Below, piece by piece: positions 8,952-18,837 of a stretch of 64,000 nt of DNA. The stretch lies in assembly GCA_964567745.1 (NCBI GenBank), contig CAZMNY010000039.1, positions 17,726 through 81,725 of the forward strand. Reading direction: 5' to 3'. The notes beneath the pieces were generated by a model. The model was given only the letters and a program-made list of their open reading frames with translations, ran no database searches and had not been told where the DNA came from. The position numbers were made by a program, and so were the translations under genes. The DNA is from CAZMNY01 sp964567745 (GTDB lineage Bacteria > Planctomycetota > Planctomycetia > Pirellulales > Pirellulaceae). The first letter of the stretch is position 1. Every line of letters starts with the position of its first letter.

Positions 8952-11900
8952 ATGATCGAATCGTCGACACTAAGAGTGACTAGCTCGTTCCTCGCCTTGC
9001 TTCTGCTCGCGACATGCCGCTCAACAGCAGCCCAAGAGATTGACTTCAACCGCGACGTTCGACCGATTCTTTCGGACCGCTGTTTCCGTTGCCATGGTCC
9101 GGACCGCGATGCCCGCGAGGCCGACCTTCGCTTGGACCAGAGGGAAGGGCTTTTTTCTGATCGTGACGGCAGCCTCGCAGTCAAACCTGGCTCGCCAGAC
9201 GAAAGCGATCTTTACGAACGTATCTCGTCCGAAGATCCCGATACGATCATGCCGCCGATAGAAACGAAAAAGCCACTTTCAAAAAAGGAAATTGAGACGC
9301 TGCGCCGGTGGATCGAGCAAGGTGCGAAATGGAGCCAACATTGGGCTTTCGTTCGCCCGACAAAGCAGAAACTACCGGAATCGGGAAGGGAGTGGGCGAC
9401 GAACGAGATTGATCGTTTCGTTCACGATCGCATCGTCAAAGCCGGGCTCGCACCGTCGAAACGTGCGGACGCGCTGACGCTTGTTCGGCGATTGCATCTC
9501 GACTTGATCGGTCTCCCGCCGACGCCGGAAGTTGCCGACGCCTGGGCGCAACGACTGGCGCCCGACGGCCAATTTCAAATCGCGGTTTGGGAGCAGCTCG
9601 TCGACGAGTTGCTCAAGTCAAAGGAGTATGGTCCACGTTGGGCGAGGCGTTGGCTCGATCTGGCTCGCTACGCCGACACGAACGGCTACGAGAAAGATCG
9701 CGACCGCTCCATCTGGCCCTACCGCGATTATGTGATTCGAGCCATAAACGAGGACATGCCTTTCGATCGGTTTGCGATTGAACAACTCGCGGGCGACATG
9801 CTGCCAAACGCGACGCAACGCCAACGGATTGCGACTGGCTTCCACCGCAACACAATGCTGAACGAAGAGGGCGGGATCGATCCGCTTGAGTTTCGCTTCC
9901 ATGCGATGACGGATCGAGTTTCTACGACCGGCACAACTTGGCTCGGCCTTACCTTGGGCTGCGTGCAATGTCACACTCACAAATACGATCCGATTTCGCA
10001 ACGAGAATACTATCAGCTGATGGCGTTTCTCAACAACGCGGACGAGCCCTACTTGGAGATACCAACAGACGCGCAAAAGCAGCAACGGAAGAACAACCTT
10101 GCACGCGCTGCTGAACTGCAAAACAAATTGAAGCAAGCGTGGCCAGCCGACAAGGCCGCGTTCAACGACGAATTTGAAGCGTGGTGGAAAGCGAATCGCG
10201 CGAACAATCGGTGGACGGTGCTTGAGGCGTCAACGCTAAAGTCGAATCTGCCTCATTTGGCGAAGCAACCCGATGGCTCCATCTTTGCTTCGGGCGACTC
10301 GGCCAAACACGACACGTATCGCATCAGCTATTCGAATGTGCCTCGCCAAATTACAGCGATTCGTCTGGAAGCATTGCCTGACGAACGGCTGCCGGCTCGT
10401 GGGCCGGGGATGACGTACTACGAGGGGACGATCGGGGATTTCTTTCTAGGCGAACTTAAGATCAAGGCGGACAGCGTCGAACGAAAAATCGCCGACGCCT
10501 CACAGAGTTACGCGAAGAACCGCTACGCGAACGAGCGAAATCCGGTCTCGGCCAAACTAGCCATCGACGGGGACCTGCAAACCGGTTGGTCCGTTCACGA
10601 GCGTCAAGGCGAAAGGCATTCGGCTGTGTTCATTTTGGCCGAACCGATCGAGAACGCGAAGCAACTCGAGATCCAACTGGATTTTGGCCGGCACTTTGGG
10701 AGCGCGCTCGGTCGCTTTCGCATTGCCGCAACCGACGCTGATAAGCCGCCGGTTGCCCGCGACCAGCCGTTCGAAGTCGAACAGATACTCGATCGAGGAG
10801 ATGATTCGCTCTCTCCAGAAAATCGCAAGCGGCTTGAGTTAGCGTTTCTCATGCAAGCGAAACAGACAAAGCCCCAAGCGGCGGCAATTCGCAAGCTGTT
10901 GAAGCGACCCGCCGTTCGCACGACGTTGGTAATGTCGGAGCGACCAGACGAAAACCGTCGCCCGACACACATTCACCACCGCGGCGAATACCTCCAGCCC
11001 AAGGATCGAGTCGAACCGGGCGTGCTTGACTTCATGCATGACTACGAGGAGAAGGCCGAGCGAAACCGGCTTGGTTTCGCCCGCTGGCTTGTCTCCAAGG
11101 AAAACCCGCTGACAGCTCGCGTTACCGTGAACCGTCATTGGGCCGCATTTTTTGGACGGGGCATTGTGACCACCCAAGACGACCTTGGACTGCAGGGGCA
11201 ACCACCGACCCATCCGAAACTACTCGACTGGCTGGCGGTCGATTTCATGCAGCAAGGCTGGTCGCTTAAGACACTGCATAAGACGATTGTGATGAGCAGT
11301 ACGTATCGTCAGTCGAGTCGAGTAACCGAGCAAGGCTTGGCGAAGGATCCGAGCAACACCTGGTGGGGGCGAGCTCCTCGGTTTCGGCTTGAGGCGGAGG
11401 TCATACGAGATTCGGTGCTTTTTTCGTCGGGGCGGTTGTCGCTTAAAGCCTTTGGGCCGCCGGTGCGACCTCCTCAACCGGCGGGCGTCACGGAGTCTGC
11501 GTATGGTCGGCCCAAATGGAACGCCAGCCGAGGCGAGGATCGTTTTCGGCGAAGCGTCTACACGTTCGCCAAGAGGACGGCGCCGTTCGCGATGTTTAAC
11601 ACGTTTGACGCGCCGACCGGAGAATCTTGTACGGCGAGAAGGAACCAATCGAATACCGCGCTGCAGGCCCTGACGCTTCTCAACGATGTCATGTTTGTCG
11701 AGATCGCACAGCACCTGGGCGACGCGGCTTTCGTGTATTCCGATCGTGACGCTAAACGCGCCGAGTTCATCTTTCGCCGAATCCTGACTCGGCCGCCAAG
11801 CAAATCGGAACGATCTCGACTGATCGCCTTTGTCGAATTGCAGCGAGAACGGATTGAGGACGGATCTCTCGACGGCACCAAAGTCGCGTCGACGGGCCAA

Positions 11901-11981
11901 GCGAATGCGAAGGAACGAGCGACATGGACGTTGCTCGCGCGGGCGCTATTTGCACTCGACGAAAATATCACTCGGAATTAA
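8952..11981 (+). CDS. Secreted PSCyt1 / DUF1549 / DUF1553 domain protein
   Basis: A member of a protein class greatly expanded in Planctomycetes. An N-terminal signal peptide (hydrophobic SSFLALLLLA, then Ala-Ala-Gln) is followed by the planctomycete cytochrome-c-like PSCyt1 domain with a CxxCH haem site at residues 44-48 (CFRCHGPD). DUF1549 follows from about residue 150 and holds a second CxxCH at 337-341 (CVQCHTHKYDP). A central discoidin- or concanavalin-like region (about 420-620) is followed by DUF1553, with TARVTVNRHWAAFFGRG and a C-terminal part containing CTARRNQSNTALQAL. The two CxxCH sites make covalent haem binding likely, but the substrate and electron partners are unknown. The DUF1501 gene starts four bases after its stop, so the two are almost certainly co-transcribed and act together. 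Confidence 0.93.
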   Translation: MIESSTLRVTSSFLALLLLATCRSTAAQEIDFNRDVRPILSDRCFRCHGPDRDAREADLRLDQREGLFSDRDGSLAVKPGSPDESDLYERISSEDPDTIMPPIETKKPLSKKEIETLRRWIEQGAKWSQHWAFVRPTKQKLPESGREWATNEIDRFVHDRIVKAGLAPSKRADALTLVRRLHLDLIGLPPTPEVADAWAQRLAPDGQFQIAVWEQLVDELLKSKEYGPRWARRWLDLARYADTNGYEKDRDRSIWPYRDYVIRAINEDMPFDRFAIEQLAGDMLPNATQRQRIATGFHRNTMLNEEGGIDPLEFRFHAMTDRVSTTGTTWLGLTLGCVQCHTHKYDPISQREYYQLMAFLNNADEPYLEIPTDAQKQQRKNNLARAAELQNKLKQAWPADKAAFNDEFEAWWKANRANNRWTVLEASTLKSNLPHLAKQPDGSIFASGDSAKHDTYRISYSNVPRQITAIRLEALPDERLPARGPGMTYYEGTIGDFFLGELKIKADSVERKIADASQSYAKNRYANERNPVSAKLAIDGDLQTGWSVHERQGERHSAVFILAEPIENAKQLEIQLDFGRHFGSALGRFRIAATDADKPPVARDQPFEVEQILDRGDDSLSPENRKRLELAFLMQAKQTKPQAAAIRKLLKRPAVRTTLVMSERPDENRRPTHIHHRGEYLQPKDRVEPGVLDFMHDYEEKAERNRLGFARWLVSKENPLTARVTVNRHWAAFFGRGIVTTQDDLGLQGQPPTHPKLLDWLAVDFMQQGWSLKTLHKTIVMSSTYRQSSRVTEQGLAKDPSNTWWGRAPRFRLEAEVIRDSVLFSSGRLSLKAFGPPVRPPQPAGVTESAYGRPKWNASRGEDRFRRSVYTFAKRTAPFAMFNTFDAPTGESCTARRNQSNTALQALTLLNDVMFVEIAQHLGDAAFVYSDRDAKRAEFIFRRILTRPPSKSERSRLIAFVELQRERIEDGSLDGTKVASTGQANAKERATWTLLARALFALDENITRN

Positions 11982-11985
11982 GCCC

Positions 11986-13443
11986 ATGACTCAACGTAAC
12001 GTACAGGCGACGGCAAACCTGATGGCTCGTCGGCAGTTTCTGGACCAGTGCAGGCTTGGCGTTGGGCGAGCCGCCTTGGCTGGTTTGCTCGGCGGATCGC
12101 TGCCGGGCGCAGCACGAGAGTCGCGAGCCGAGGGGAAAGCGTCTCGAATCCTCGCGCCAAAGAAGCCTCATTTTACAGGCAAGGCGAAGGCTGTCATTCA
12201 TCTGTTTATGGCCGGTGCGCCGAGTCAGCTCGAACTGTTCGACTACAAACCGATGCTCGCCAAACTCGAAGGCAAATCGCTGCCGCCATCGATCATCGGC
12301 GACCAGCGTTACGCTTTCATTCGGTCCGACGCAGCGGTGCTCGGGCCGCGATTCAAGTTTACTCGTCACGGCGAATCGGCGGCCGAAGTGTCAGACGCTG
12401 CGCCGCATTTCAGCAAGATCGTTGATGACGTTTGTCTCGTCAGGTCGGTGACGACGGATCAGTTCAACCACGCCCCCGCCCAGATCATGCTGAACACGGG
12501 GTTCTCTCAGCCGGGCCGACCGAGCCTCGGTTCGTGGGTCATCTATGGACTCGGCTCCGAAACAGAAAACCTGCCAGCGTATGTGGTGATGTCGAGCGGC
12601 GGCGGATTAAGCGGCGGGGCGGCTTTGTGGTCGAGCGGTTTCTTACCAACGGTTTACACCGGCGTGCCGTTCCGCAGCAGCGGGCCGCCCATCTTAAACG
12701 TCACTAGTCCGAAAGGCGTGGGCAAGCAAGCTCAAGACGACACTTACGATTTGGTCAACGGTCTCAATCGGCAACGACTTGCCGATGTTGGCGACCCGGA
12801 AATCGCCACACGAATTGCCTCGTTCGAGATGGCCGCTCGACTGCAGACGTCGGCGCCCGAGTTGATGGATCTCAGTAATGAGTCGAAGGAGACGATTGAG
12901 CTGTACGGCTGCAAACCAGAGAAACCTTCATTTGCCAGGACCTGCCTGTTGGCTCGCAGAATGGTGCAGCGGGGCGTACGCTTTGTCAATATTTACCATC
13001 AAGGTTGGGACGCGCACAGCGACGTCAAAGGCAATGTTAAACGCAATTGCAAGACGACCGACCAAGCGTCGGCGGCGCTCGTTCAAGATCTCAAACGACT
13101 CGGTATGTTGGACGAGACACTTGTCGTTTGGGGGGGCGAATTCGGGCGGACTCCGATGGTCGAGACGAACCCCGCGTTGGGCCGAGCCAGAGGACGCGAC
13201 CACCATCCGCAAGCCTTCAGCATGTGGATGGCGGGCGGCGGTTTTAAGGGCGGATTGCAACACGGCCAGACGGATGAATTTGGATTTCATATCGTCGACG
13301 GCAAAGTGCACGTCTACGATTTGCAAGCCACGCTGCTACACAGTCTCGGTTTCGATCACGAGCGTCTCACGTTCCGCTACGCTGGACGAGACTTTCGCTT
13401 GACCGACGTGCACGGCGAAGTTCGCTCGGAGCTGTTGAGCTAG
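11986..13443 (+). CDS. DUF1501 family secreted protein (sulfatase-fold relative)
   Basis: 485 residues. The ATG at 11986 is taken as start because it lies just after the upstream stop (11979-11981); the frame is open further upstream but that part is antisense-like and Arg-rich. The N terminus ARRQFLDQ followed by GRAALAGLLGGS looks like a twin-arginine-type export signal. Family landmarks are GKAKAVIHLFMAGAPSQLEL, FDYKPML, VRSVTTDQFNHAPAQIML, VNIYHQGWDAHSDV and the late VVWGGEFGRTPM. DUF1501 proteins belong to the alkaline-phosphatase/sulfatase fold group, and the Asp/His/Gly-Glu residues in these landmarks are their probable metal ligands. The reaction is not known. It pairs with the upstream PSCyt1/DUF1549/DUF1553 gene. 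Confidence 0.93.
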   Translation: MTQRNVQATANLMARRQFLDQCRLGVGRAALAGLLGGSLPGAARESRAEGKASRILAPKKPHFTGKAKAVIHLFMAGAPSQLELFDYKPMLAKLEGKSLPPSIIGDQRYAFIRSDAAVLGPRFKFTRHGESAAEVSDAAPHFSKIVDDVCLVRSVTTDQFNHAPAQIMLNTGFSQPGRPSLGSWVIYGLGSETENLPAYVVMSSGGGLSGGAALWSSGFLPTVYTGVPFRSSGPPILNVTSPKGVGKQAQDDTYDLVNGLNRQRLADVGDPEIATRIASFEMAARLQTSAPELMDLSNESKETIELYGCKPEKPSFARTCLLARRMVQRGVRFVNIYHQGWDAHSDVKGNVKRNCKTTDQASAALVQDLKRLGMLDETLVVWGGEFGRTPMVETNPALGRARGRDHHPQAFSMWMAGGGFKGGLQHGQTDEFGFHIVDGKVHVYDLQATLLHSLGFDHERLTFRYAGRDFRLTDVHGEVRSELLS

Positions 13444-13517
13444 AGACGGAAGAAGGACTCGCCAGCCGAACCAGATGTTGGAATCCGCGAGCGAGCCGGC
13501 CGTGAATTGGCCACGAG

Positions 13518-15005
13518 CTATCCGGCGGTCGCGCACAACTTGTGCAAAGCCAATCGCAGGTTGCGAACTTTCATGGGCAGAGGCAAGAGAGCTCGGTGCT
13601 GTGCCGTCTCCGCTGAGTCGGCCTGACTTTGAGTGCCGACAATTAGGATGGCGGGGATGTCCTTGGTGTAGTCTTCCGCCCCGAAACGATTGAATGAGTC
13701 GACCGCCTCATCGCCCAACTCTGTCGTGCAAAAGACGACGCAATCGGCCACGTTGTCTTCATTCTCGAAGCGTGGAAAAAGGCGGTCGGTAGTGCCCATG
13801 ATCATGACCCGATAGCCGCGCTTCTTAAGTTGGTCGCGTAGTAAATCCTGTGTCGGTGCGTGCGATTCGACAAGCAACACGGTCTTGCCATCGCCCTCTT
13901 CCGCCATCTTCTCAGCTTCGGTCGGCTGATCGATCGACTTCTCCGCTTTTGAATCGGCGGCGGTACTTGGCACCGATGCTCTCGTCTCGAGTCGCCGAGC
14001 AATCACTTTGATTTCGTGATTCATCTCCGCCGCCGTCTGAAACCGTTTCTTCGGATCCAATTCCATCGCCCGCGCCAGGAATTGAATTAATGGCAGGGGT
14101 AGGTCCGGGAGCAGTTGCCCGATCGGGACGATATCGCGGAAACGAGCGAAGTTGAGCCGCATCATGCGGTCTTTGGTCTCTAGCAATGCAGGTTTGCCTG
14201 TCAGGCAGTGGTACATGATGCAGCCAGTGAAGAACAGATCGCTGCGAGCGTCATCCTTCCGCACGCCCGTGCTGCGTTCCAACGCCGCATAGTCGATGGC
14301 TCGGGCGTTTGGGCAGTCGGCGTACTCTTTTTCATTTTTCAAATTGCTGGCGGCCGCAAGACCAAAGTCGACCAGTTTTCCTCGACCCATGCTGGTCATC
14401 AACACGTTGGACATCTTCAAGTCACGATGGGTGATGCCCTTTTCCGCCGCGTACGTCAGTCCGGCAGTAATGTCGTTGACGATGCGAGTTGTCGTCATCG
14501 CGTCAAACGACTTGCGAACTCGAACAAGGTCGCGGAGATTCTCGCCCTCGACGAACTCCATCACCATGAACGGGGCTCGGGAATCTCCAACCACCTCGTA
14601 AATTGGCACGACGTTGGGATGCCTCAACTGGGCACCCATGCGACCTTCGCGCAGAAACTGCTCAAGGTCAGGCAGGCTTTCGCGGTATCGCTTGCGAAGA
14701 ACTTTGACCGCGCGAACTTCGTCCGTCTCGCGATGGGTGCAGCGATAAACGCGCGCAAACGAGCCCGTACCGATCAGATATTTGGCTTTCCATTTGCCGA
14801 AGAAGAAGCCATGTCGCTCGCCTCGAAGGATTCGATCGACCTGCAGGTTGGTCATCAATTCGCGACCAATGAGCGTCTTGATGAACTGCTGCAGTTCGTC
14901 ATCGCCGGCGGCCGAAACGCTGCGAGCCTGGTCGAGGTCGCGCCTGACGACCAGACCCAATTCAGTGACCCGGTGGGCAAACTTATCGATGGACCAGTCA
15001 GACAT
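13518..15005 (-). CDS. Serine/threonine protein kinase with C-terminal degenerate receiver domain
   Basis: 495 residues. A short N-terminal helical domain (about 1-65) precedes a Hanks-type kinase: glycine-rich loop GTGSFARVY (79-87), ATP-anchoring Lys in AVKVL (101), catalytic HRDLKMSNVL (193-202) and metal-binding DFG (213-215). All catalytic residues are present. A linker rich in Ser/Ala/Glu leads to a receiver-like domain (about 375-490: KTVLLVESHAPTQDLLRDQL, then RVMIMGTTD and CVVFCTTEL). There the usual phospho-accepting Asp position is occupied by Cys in VVFCTT, and the Lys-Pro motif is replaced by LPLPMK. The receiver is therefore probably a pseudo-receiver used for protein contacts. 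ATG 15005 is preferred to a TTG at 15041. It faces the DUF1501 gene convergently. Confidence 0.9.
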   Translation of the reverse strand: MSDWSIDKFAHRVTELGLVVRRDLDQARSVSAAGDDELQQFIKTLIGRELMTNLQVDRILRGERHGFFFGKWKAKYLIGTGSFARVYRCTHRETDEVRAVKVLRKRYRESLPDLEQFLREGRMGAQLRHPNVVPIYEVVGDSRAPFMVMEFVEGENLRDLVRVRKSFDAMTTTRIVNDITAGLTYAAEKGITHRDLKMSNVLMTSMGRGKLVDFGLAAASNLKNEKEYADCPNARAIDYAALERSTGVRKDDARSDLFFTGCIMYHCLTGKPALLETKDRMMRLNFARFRDIVPIGQLLPDLPLPLIQFLARAMELDPKKRFQTAAEMNHEIKVIARRLETRASVPSTAADSKAEKSIDQPTEAEKMAEEGDGKTVLLVESHAPTQDLLRDQLKKRGYRVMIMGTTDRLFPRFENEDNVADCVVFCTTELGDEAVDSFNRFGAEDYTKDIPAILIVGTQSQADSAETAQHRALLPLPMKVRNLRLALHKLCATAG

Positions 15006-15148
15006 GAAGCGAAGCACTCTAGGGATTGAGAATCTCGGCAAATGCCGCCCAATCTATCCTAAGCCAGTTGTGCGGCTATCGCAACGCAACGCCGCGTCCT
15101 CAGAGTCGGCCATGTTCTTGGCCGCATTTTGCTTGACGCGATGGCCGT

Positions 15149-15463
15149 CTAGCCATCGGTTCCGAAATTATCGCCCAAGTTTTCCTCGTCATCGGTGCCG
15201 GCTTTCAATTCGTCGCGTTCGCGCCGTGTCGCTTCCAAGTCAAAGACAAGGTATTTCATATCCAGGCGTAGCTGTGACAACGCCTCTTGGACTAGCTGCA
15301 GAATTCGCCGACGCCGTCGCGTGCTCTCGACAACCCGTTGCAGAACCGGCTCAAGCGAGGATTTCTGCTTTTCGGGAAGTGAGGCCACCAGATTCGAGAG
15401 TTCAATAAAATCCTTGGGAAGTTCTTCGTTTTGCCACTGGAATCGATGGGTGCCTTTGGACAT
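15149..15463 (-). CDS. Small conserved helical protein (planctomycete type, unknown function)
   Basis: 104 residues, starting MSKGTHRFQWQNEELP and predicted almost entirely helical. The middle contains RRVVESTRRRRR-like basic clusters, then RLDMKYLVFDLEATRRERDE, then an acidic tail (DDEENLGDNFGTDG). The ATG at 15463 is supported by AAGGA eight bases upstream; an upstream extension to 15544 is not needed. I believe similar short proteins occur in other planctomycetes and are sometimes labelled as transcriptional regulators, but no DNA-binding motif is visible, so no function is assigned. It lies upstream of the kinase on the same strand, 143 bases away, and may share its transcript. Confidence 0.65.
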   Translation of the reverse strand: MSKGTHRFQWQNEELPKDFIELSNLVASLPEKQKSSLEPVLQRVVESTRRRRRILQLVQEALSQLRLDMKYLVFDLEATRRERDELKAGTDDEENLGDNFGTDG

Positions 15464-15752
15464 GTGTTTTTCCTTGGTGCAGAATCGGTCGATGTGCTTC
15501 CCTTCAAATGCACCATGTGTGCCATTGTCGGCTCGGAAATCCATGTCGTGTTGCTAACTCCTTTGGTGGAAATGGTTTACTTGAAATCGATAAATTGCCT
15601 GCTCAAATGCGATGTGGCCAAAACGCCACCGCTTTGATCTAGCTGTAGGTCGCAAATCCTGATACAAGCCCGCGTTACGTCGATTGCAACACGCATGATC
15701 GGGCGTGTGGTTAGAGTGCGACAGCCCCTAGAAATAAGGAACATGTGTTGCC

Positions 15753-18539
15753 GTGAAGCAACATCGAAAGGCAACTCAATTCGCCTGCTCGCGATTCCTG
15801 GCCGCCGTTGGGGTCATCGCCGCGATCGCTCTAGCCGCGATGTCGACGGAACGACTGTGGGCTGAGCAAACCGATTCGTTTGAGTCGCCCGCCAAATCGT
15901 GGGTCATGTACGGTACCGACTGCCCACGTTTGCGAGTTTCCGTTCACGAAAGGATCTGGGGCGCCGCCCGCACTGGCAAGCGGGCGGAGCACATCGAGAT
16001 CAAGGGCGAAAACGGATCGTACGCCTATCTGACCTATGGCATTCCCTCATCTCGATTGCTCGAAGAGTTTCAGCCTCGAATTTGGATCAAGTCGAATCGG
16101 CCTGGGATTCAGTTTCTTGCGAGAGTCGTGTTGCCTCGTTCGATCAACCCGAAAACCGGTCGGCCGCTCACCACACTGCTTCCTGGTGACGCGATTGAAA
16201 ACGCTGGCGTCTGGACGATGCTTACGATTCCACGAATTCGCAAGCTGCTCGACCAGTCCATCCCTCGCTTGCGCCGCGAGTTCGGTTCGTTTGTGGATGG
16301 TCGCGAGGCGTTTGTCGACAAACTCGTGGTCAACATTTACGGCGGCCCAGGGACGACAAAAGTTTGGCTCGACGACCTCGCCTATCAATCGTTTCCGCCG
16401 CCGAAGTTTGTTGACCATTCGGTGCGGCCGGCGCAAAACCAAGTTGGCGTTCCTCTTGCCGGCTCTGGCGAACAGGAGGCCGTTCGAGTTCGAGGCGACC
16501 TGTTTGTTGTAGCCGACCGGCCTTGGCTAGCCAAAGTGATCGAATACAACGGTGAACCGTTTGCCTGGCTGAAGGAGCAAGGGTTCAACGCGATCATGTT
16601 GCCGGCACCTGCGACACCGAGTCAGTTGGCGTTGGCGGCAGAGCTTAAACTTTGGCTTATCGCGCCGCCACCGCCTCGCGAGATCACTCGGATGCACGAT
16701 CGCATTCTCGTGTGGCGATTGGGCGAAGGGTTGGGCTCGAGAGAAGTTGAGTCGGTTCGTCGATTGTCGAAGGAGCTGCGTCGACGAGATCCGCAGCAAC
16801 ATCGACCGTTGCTTGCCGGGCCAAAGACCAACGCTTGGGATTATCGACGCAGCGCTGACGTGTTTCTTCTCGATCGGCCTGTCATTGCATCTCAACACGG
16901 ACTGGCTGAACAAGGCGCATGGTGGCGGGACGAGCCGCAGCGATCGCGATTGGCCGGCCCGATTTGGGCTTCCATCCCCACTCAGCTCGCTTCGCCTTTG
17001 ATCGAGCAAGCGGTCGCACATCAGGCGGGGCAGTCGCTTCAATACACCTATGTCGAGCCCGACCAAATTCGTGCGTTGGCGTTTCACGCTGCGGCGTCCG
17101 GCGTTCGAGGATTCGTGTTCCGCTCGCGCTCGCCACTCGATCGCGAAGATGCGGCGACTAGAATGCGGGCGAAATCGCTTGAGTTGTTGATGCGTGAGTT
17201 GACTCTCATTGAACCGTGGGTGGCGGGCGGTGTGAGCGAAGGCGACATTTCGGTTCAGAACGAGGACGTTCGGGCGAGCGTATTGCGGACCGAGCGCGCT
17301 CAGCTGCTGTTGATAACTCGAACGGCCAAGAACCAGCAATTCGTCATCGGCTCCGCTGAACGGGAGCAGATCGGACTGACGACGTCTTCGATTTCAACAT
17401 CGGCCGAAGCAAATCGAATCACGTTCACGACGATGCAGCCGATGCGAAGCCACCGAGTTCCGGGCGGGTTTCGGCTTCAGCTCGACGATGGTGAGTTGAC
17501 GTCTCTCATTCTGCTCACGCAAAATTCGCGGGTGATGGAGCACGTAGGGCGAGTTCTGCTTGAGCAAGGGCCGATGATTGCCCACTTGCGATACGAGATC
17601 ACGGAGATGCACTGGGACCGAACTCGGCAGATCCTGGAACGCCTAGCCGCGCTTGGCGTCGCACTGCCTCAATCCGAGGCTCGCATTCAGCAAGCCCGGT
17701 CGCTGTTGGATCAGAGTCGCGAGAGAATACAGGCTAATGACCTCGACTGGTCTTTGGCGTTGGCCAACCGAGCGATGGCGACGCTCGCGGCTTTGCGGCG
17801 CGGTCACTGGGAGCAAGCCGCATCCGCCTTCTCATCACCCAACTCGGCGCCGCTGGTCGCGGATTTTGCCCTGCTGCCCGAACACTGGGGCCTTTCGCAA
17901 CGAATGAGAAACTCGCATTGGGGGCCGAGCATCTTGCCCGCAGGTAGTTTCGAGAACCTCGAGCACATGCTTCAATCCGGTTGGCAGCGCAGTCTAGCAA
18001 CTCAGGACGATGCGAATTGCCTGGTTGAGTTGTCGCTGAGCGGTCCGCGATCGGGAAGGCGAGCGTTGCGATTGGTTGCGGCGCCGAACGAGGCGATGAT
18101 GCAGCAGCACCGCGACGAACCGTGGCTTAGCGTTTCGTCGGCGCCGGTGGCGATGCGGCAAGGCCAAGTCGCTCGTATTCATGGTTGGGTGCGAACCTCA
18201 AAGCCGTTTGCCGGAAGCCGAGGCGTGGTGATTCACGACAGTTTTACCGGTCCCGCGTTCGGCAAACACATATCCGATTCGCCCGGGTGGAAAGAGTTCA
18301 CGCTCTACCGAGCCGCGGCAAAAGACGACTACTTGGTGGTGCGATTGGAACTGGCTGGATTCGGCGACGCGATGTTTGATGATCTTACGATCAGTCTGCT
18401 GCGGGAATCTAGCGGGCCGCGGCGACCGAATGCACCGTCGAGCCCTCCCGGGGCGCTCGCGCCTCAGTCGACTCCCGGCCTTGCGCCGCCAGAGTTAGGC
18501 CCGCCTCGATCCGCGGTGCGTCCAAGTCGACGTCCTTGA
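15753..18539 (+). CDS. Large secreted protein of unknown function with carbohydrate-binding-like ends
   Basis: 928 residues. The N terminus (MKQHRKATQFACSRF, then AAVGVIAAIALAAMS) is a signal peptide. Residues ~45-215 form a beta-rich region ending KVWLDDLAYQSFPPP, like carbohydrate-binding or concanavalin-type sandwiches. The middle (about 270-480) has short strand-helix units (WLKEQGFNAIMLPAPA, LKLWLIAPPPP) suggestive of a TIM barrel. No glycosidase catalytic motif was recognised. A helical part follows, then a second sandwich (about 780-900: ARIHGWVRTSKPF, FDDLTISLL) and a Pro-rich tail. It is probably exported and binds a polymer. The start is GTG at 15753, 12 bases after AAGGA, a rather long gap, so the start is not certain. 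The TGA overlaps a TTG in the TTGA arrangement. Confidence 0.8.
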   Translation: MKQHRKATQFACSRFLAAVGVIAAIALAAMSTERLWAEQTDSFESPAKSWVMYGTDCPRLRVSVHERIWGAARTGKRAEHIEIKGENGSYAYLTYGIPSSRLLEEFQPRIWIKSNRPGIQFLARVVLPRSINPKTGRPLTTLLPGDAIENAGVWTMLTIPRIRKLLDQSIPRLRREFGSFVDGREAFVDKLVVNIYGGPGTTKVWLDDLAYQSFPPPKFVDHSVRPAQNQVGVPLAGSGEQEAVRVRGDLFVVADRPWLAKVIEYNGEPFAWLKEQGFNAIMLPAPATPSQLALAAELKLWLIAPPPPREITRMHDRILVWRLGEGLGSREVESVRRLSKELRRRDPQQHRPLLAGPKTNAWDYRRSADVFLLDRPVIASQHGLAEQGAWWRDEPQRSRLAGPIWASIPTQLASPLIEQAVAHQAGQSLQYTYVEPDQIRALAFHAAASGVRGFVFRSRSPLDREDAATRMRAKSLELLMRELTLIEPWVAGGVSEGDISVQNEDVRASVLRTERAQLLLITRTAKNQQFVIGSAEREQIGLTTSSISTSAEANRITFTTMQPMRSHRVPGGFRLQLDDGELTSLILLTQNSRVMEHVGRVLLEQGPMIAHLRYEITEMHWDRTRQILERLAALGVALPQSEARIQQARSLLDQSRERIQANDLDWSLALANRAMATLAALRRGHWEQAASAFSSPNSAPLVADFALLPEHWGLSQRMRNSHWGPSILPAGSFENLEHMLQSGWQRSLATQDDANCLVELSLSGPRSGRRALRLVAAPNEAMMQQHRDEPWLSVSSAPVAMRQGQVARIHGWVRTSKPFAGSRGVVIHDSFTGPAFGKHISDSPGWKEFTLYRAAAKDDYLVVRLELAGFGDAMFDDLTISLLRESSGPRRPNAPSSPPGALAPQSTPGLAPPELGPPRSAVRPSRRP

Positions 18540-18825
18540 AAGACGCTCTTGGCGCCGCCTTATCGCGCTGAATGAACAACTCATCGCTGCGGGATTCCCG
18601 GCGGATGGTGCAGCGGCGATCGGCGTTGCCGCAGCCAACGGCGATTCCACGAAAATAGCGGATCATTTCAAGCAACATCGCCCCAACGCCAAGGTCCCGA
18701 AAGAACTCGAATCAACTCTCTTGGCGATCGCTGTCTTCCGCGAGTCGTTCAGTCGTCTCCGCTCGAAGTTAGATGCTGGCGGTGCCGCAGCGACGATGAA
18801 GGGCGATTTCCCAAAGATCCGCTAG
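18536..18825 (+). pseudogene. Candidate small gene broken by a one-base frameshift
   Basis: A TTG at 18536 overlaps the stop of the preceding gene (TTGA) and reads LKDALGAAL before hitting a stop at 18571. One base to the right, the frame from about 18559 to the TAG at 18823-18825 reads ALNEQLIAAGFPADGAAAIG, then HFKQHRPNAKVPKELESTLL and LDAGGAAATMKGDFPKIR. This looks like an ordinary soluble protein but has no start codon of its own. Adding one C in GCCGCCTT near 18561 joins the two parts into one ~96-residue protein. No family was recognised. Either a sequence error or a dead gene; it could also be chance. Confidence 0.35.
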
Positions 18826-18837
18826 CAGGCGACGAAT

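Noticed and set aside
11830..11985. Longer 5' extension of the first DUF1501 gene
   Set aside because: The extension lies inside the upstream gene and is Arg-rich; the ATG at 11986 follows the stop closely and precedes an export signal.
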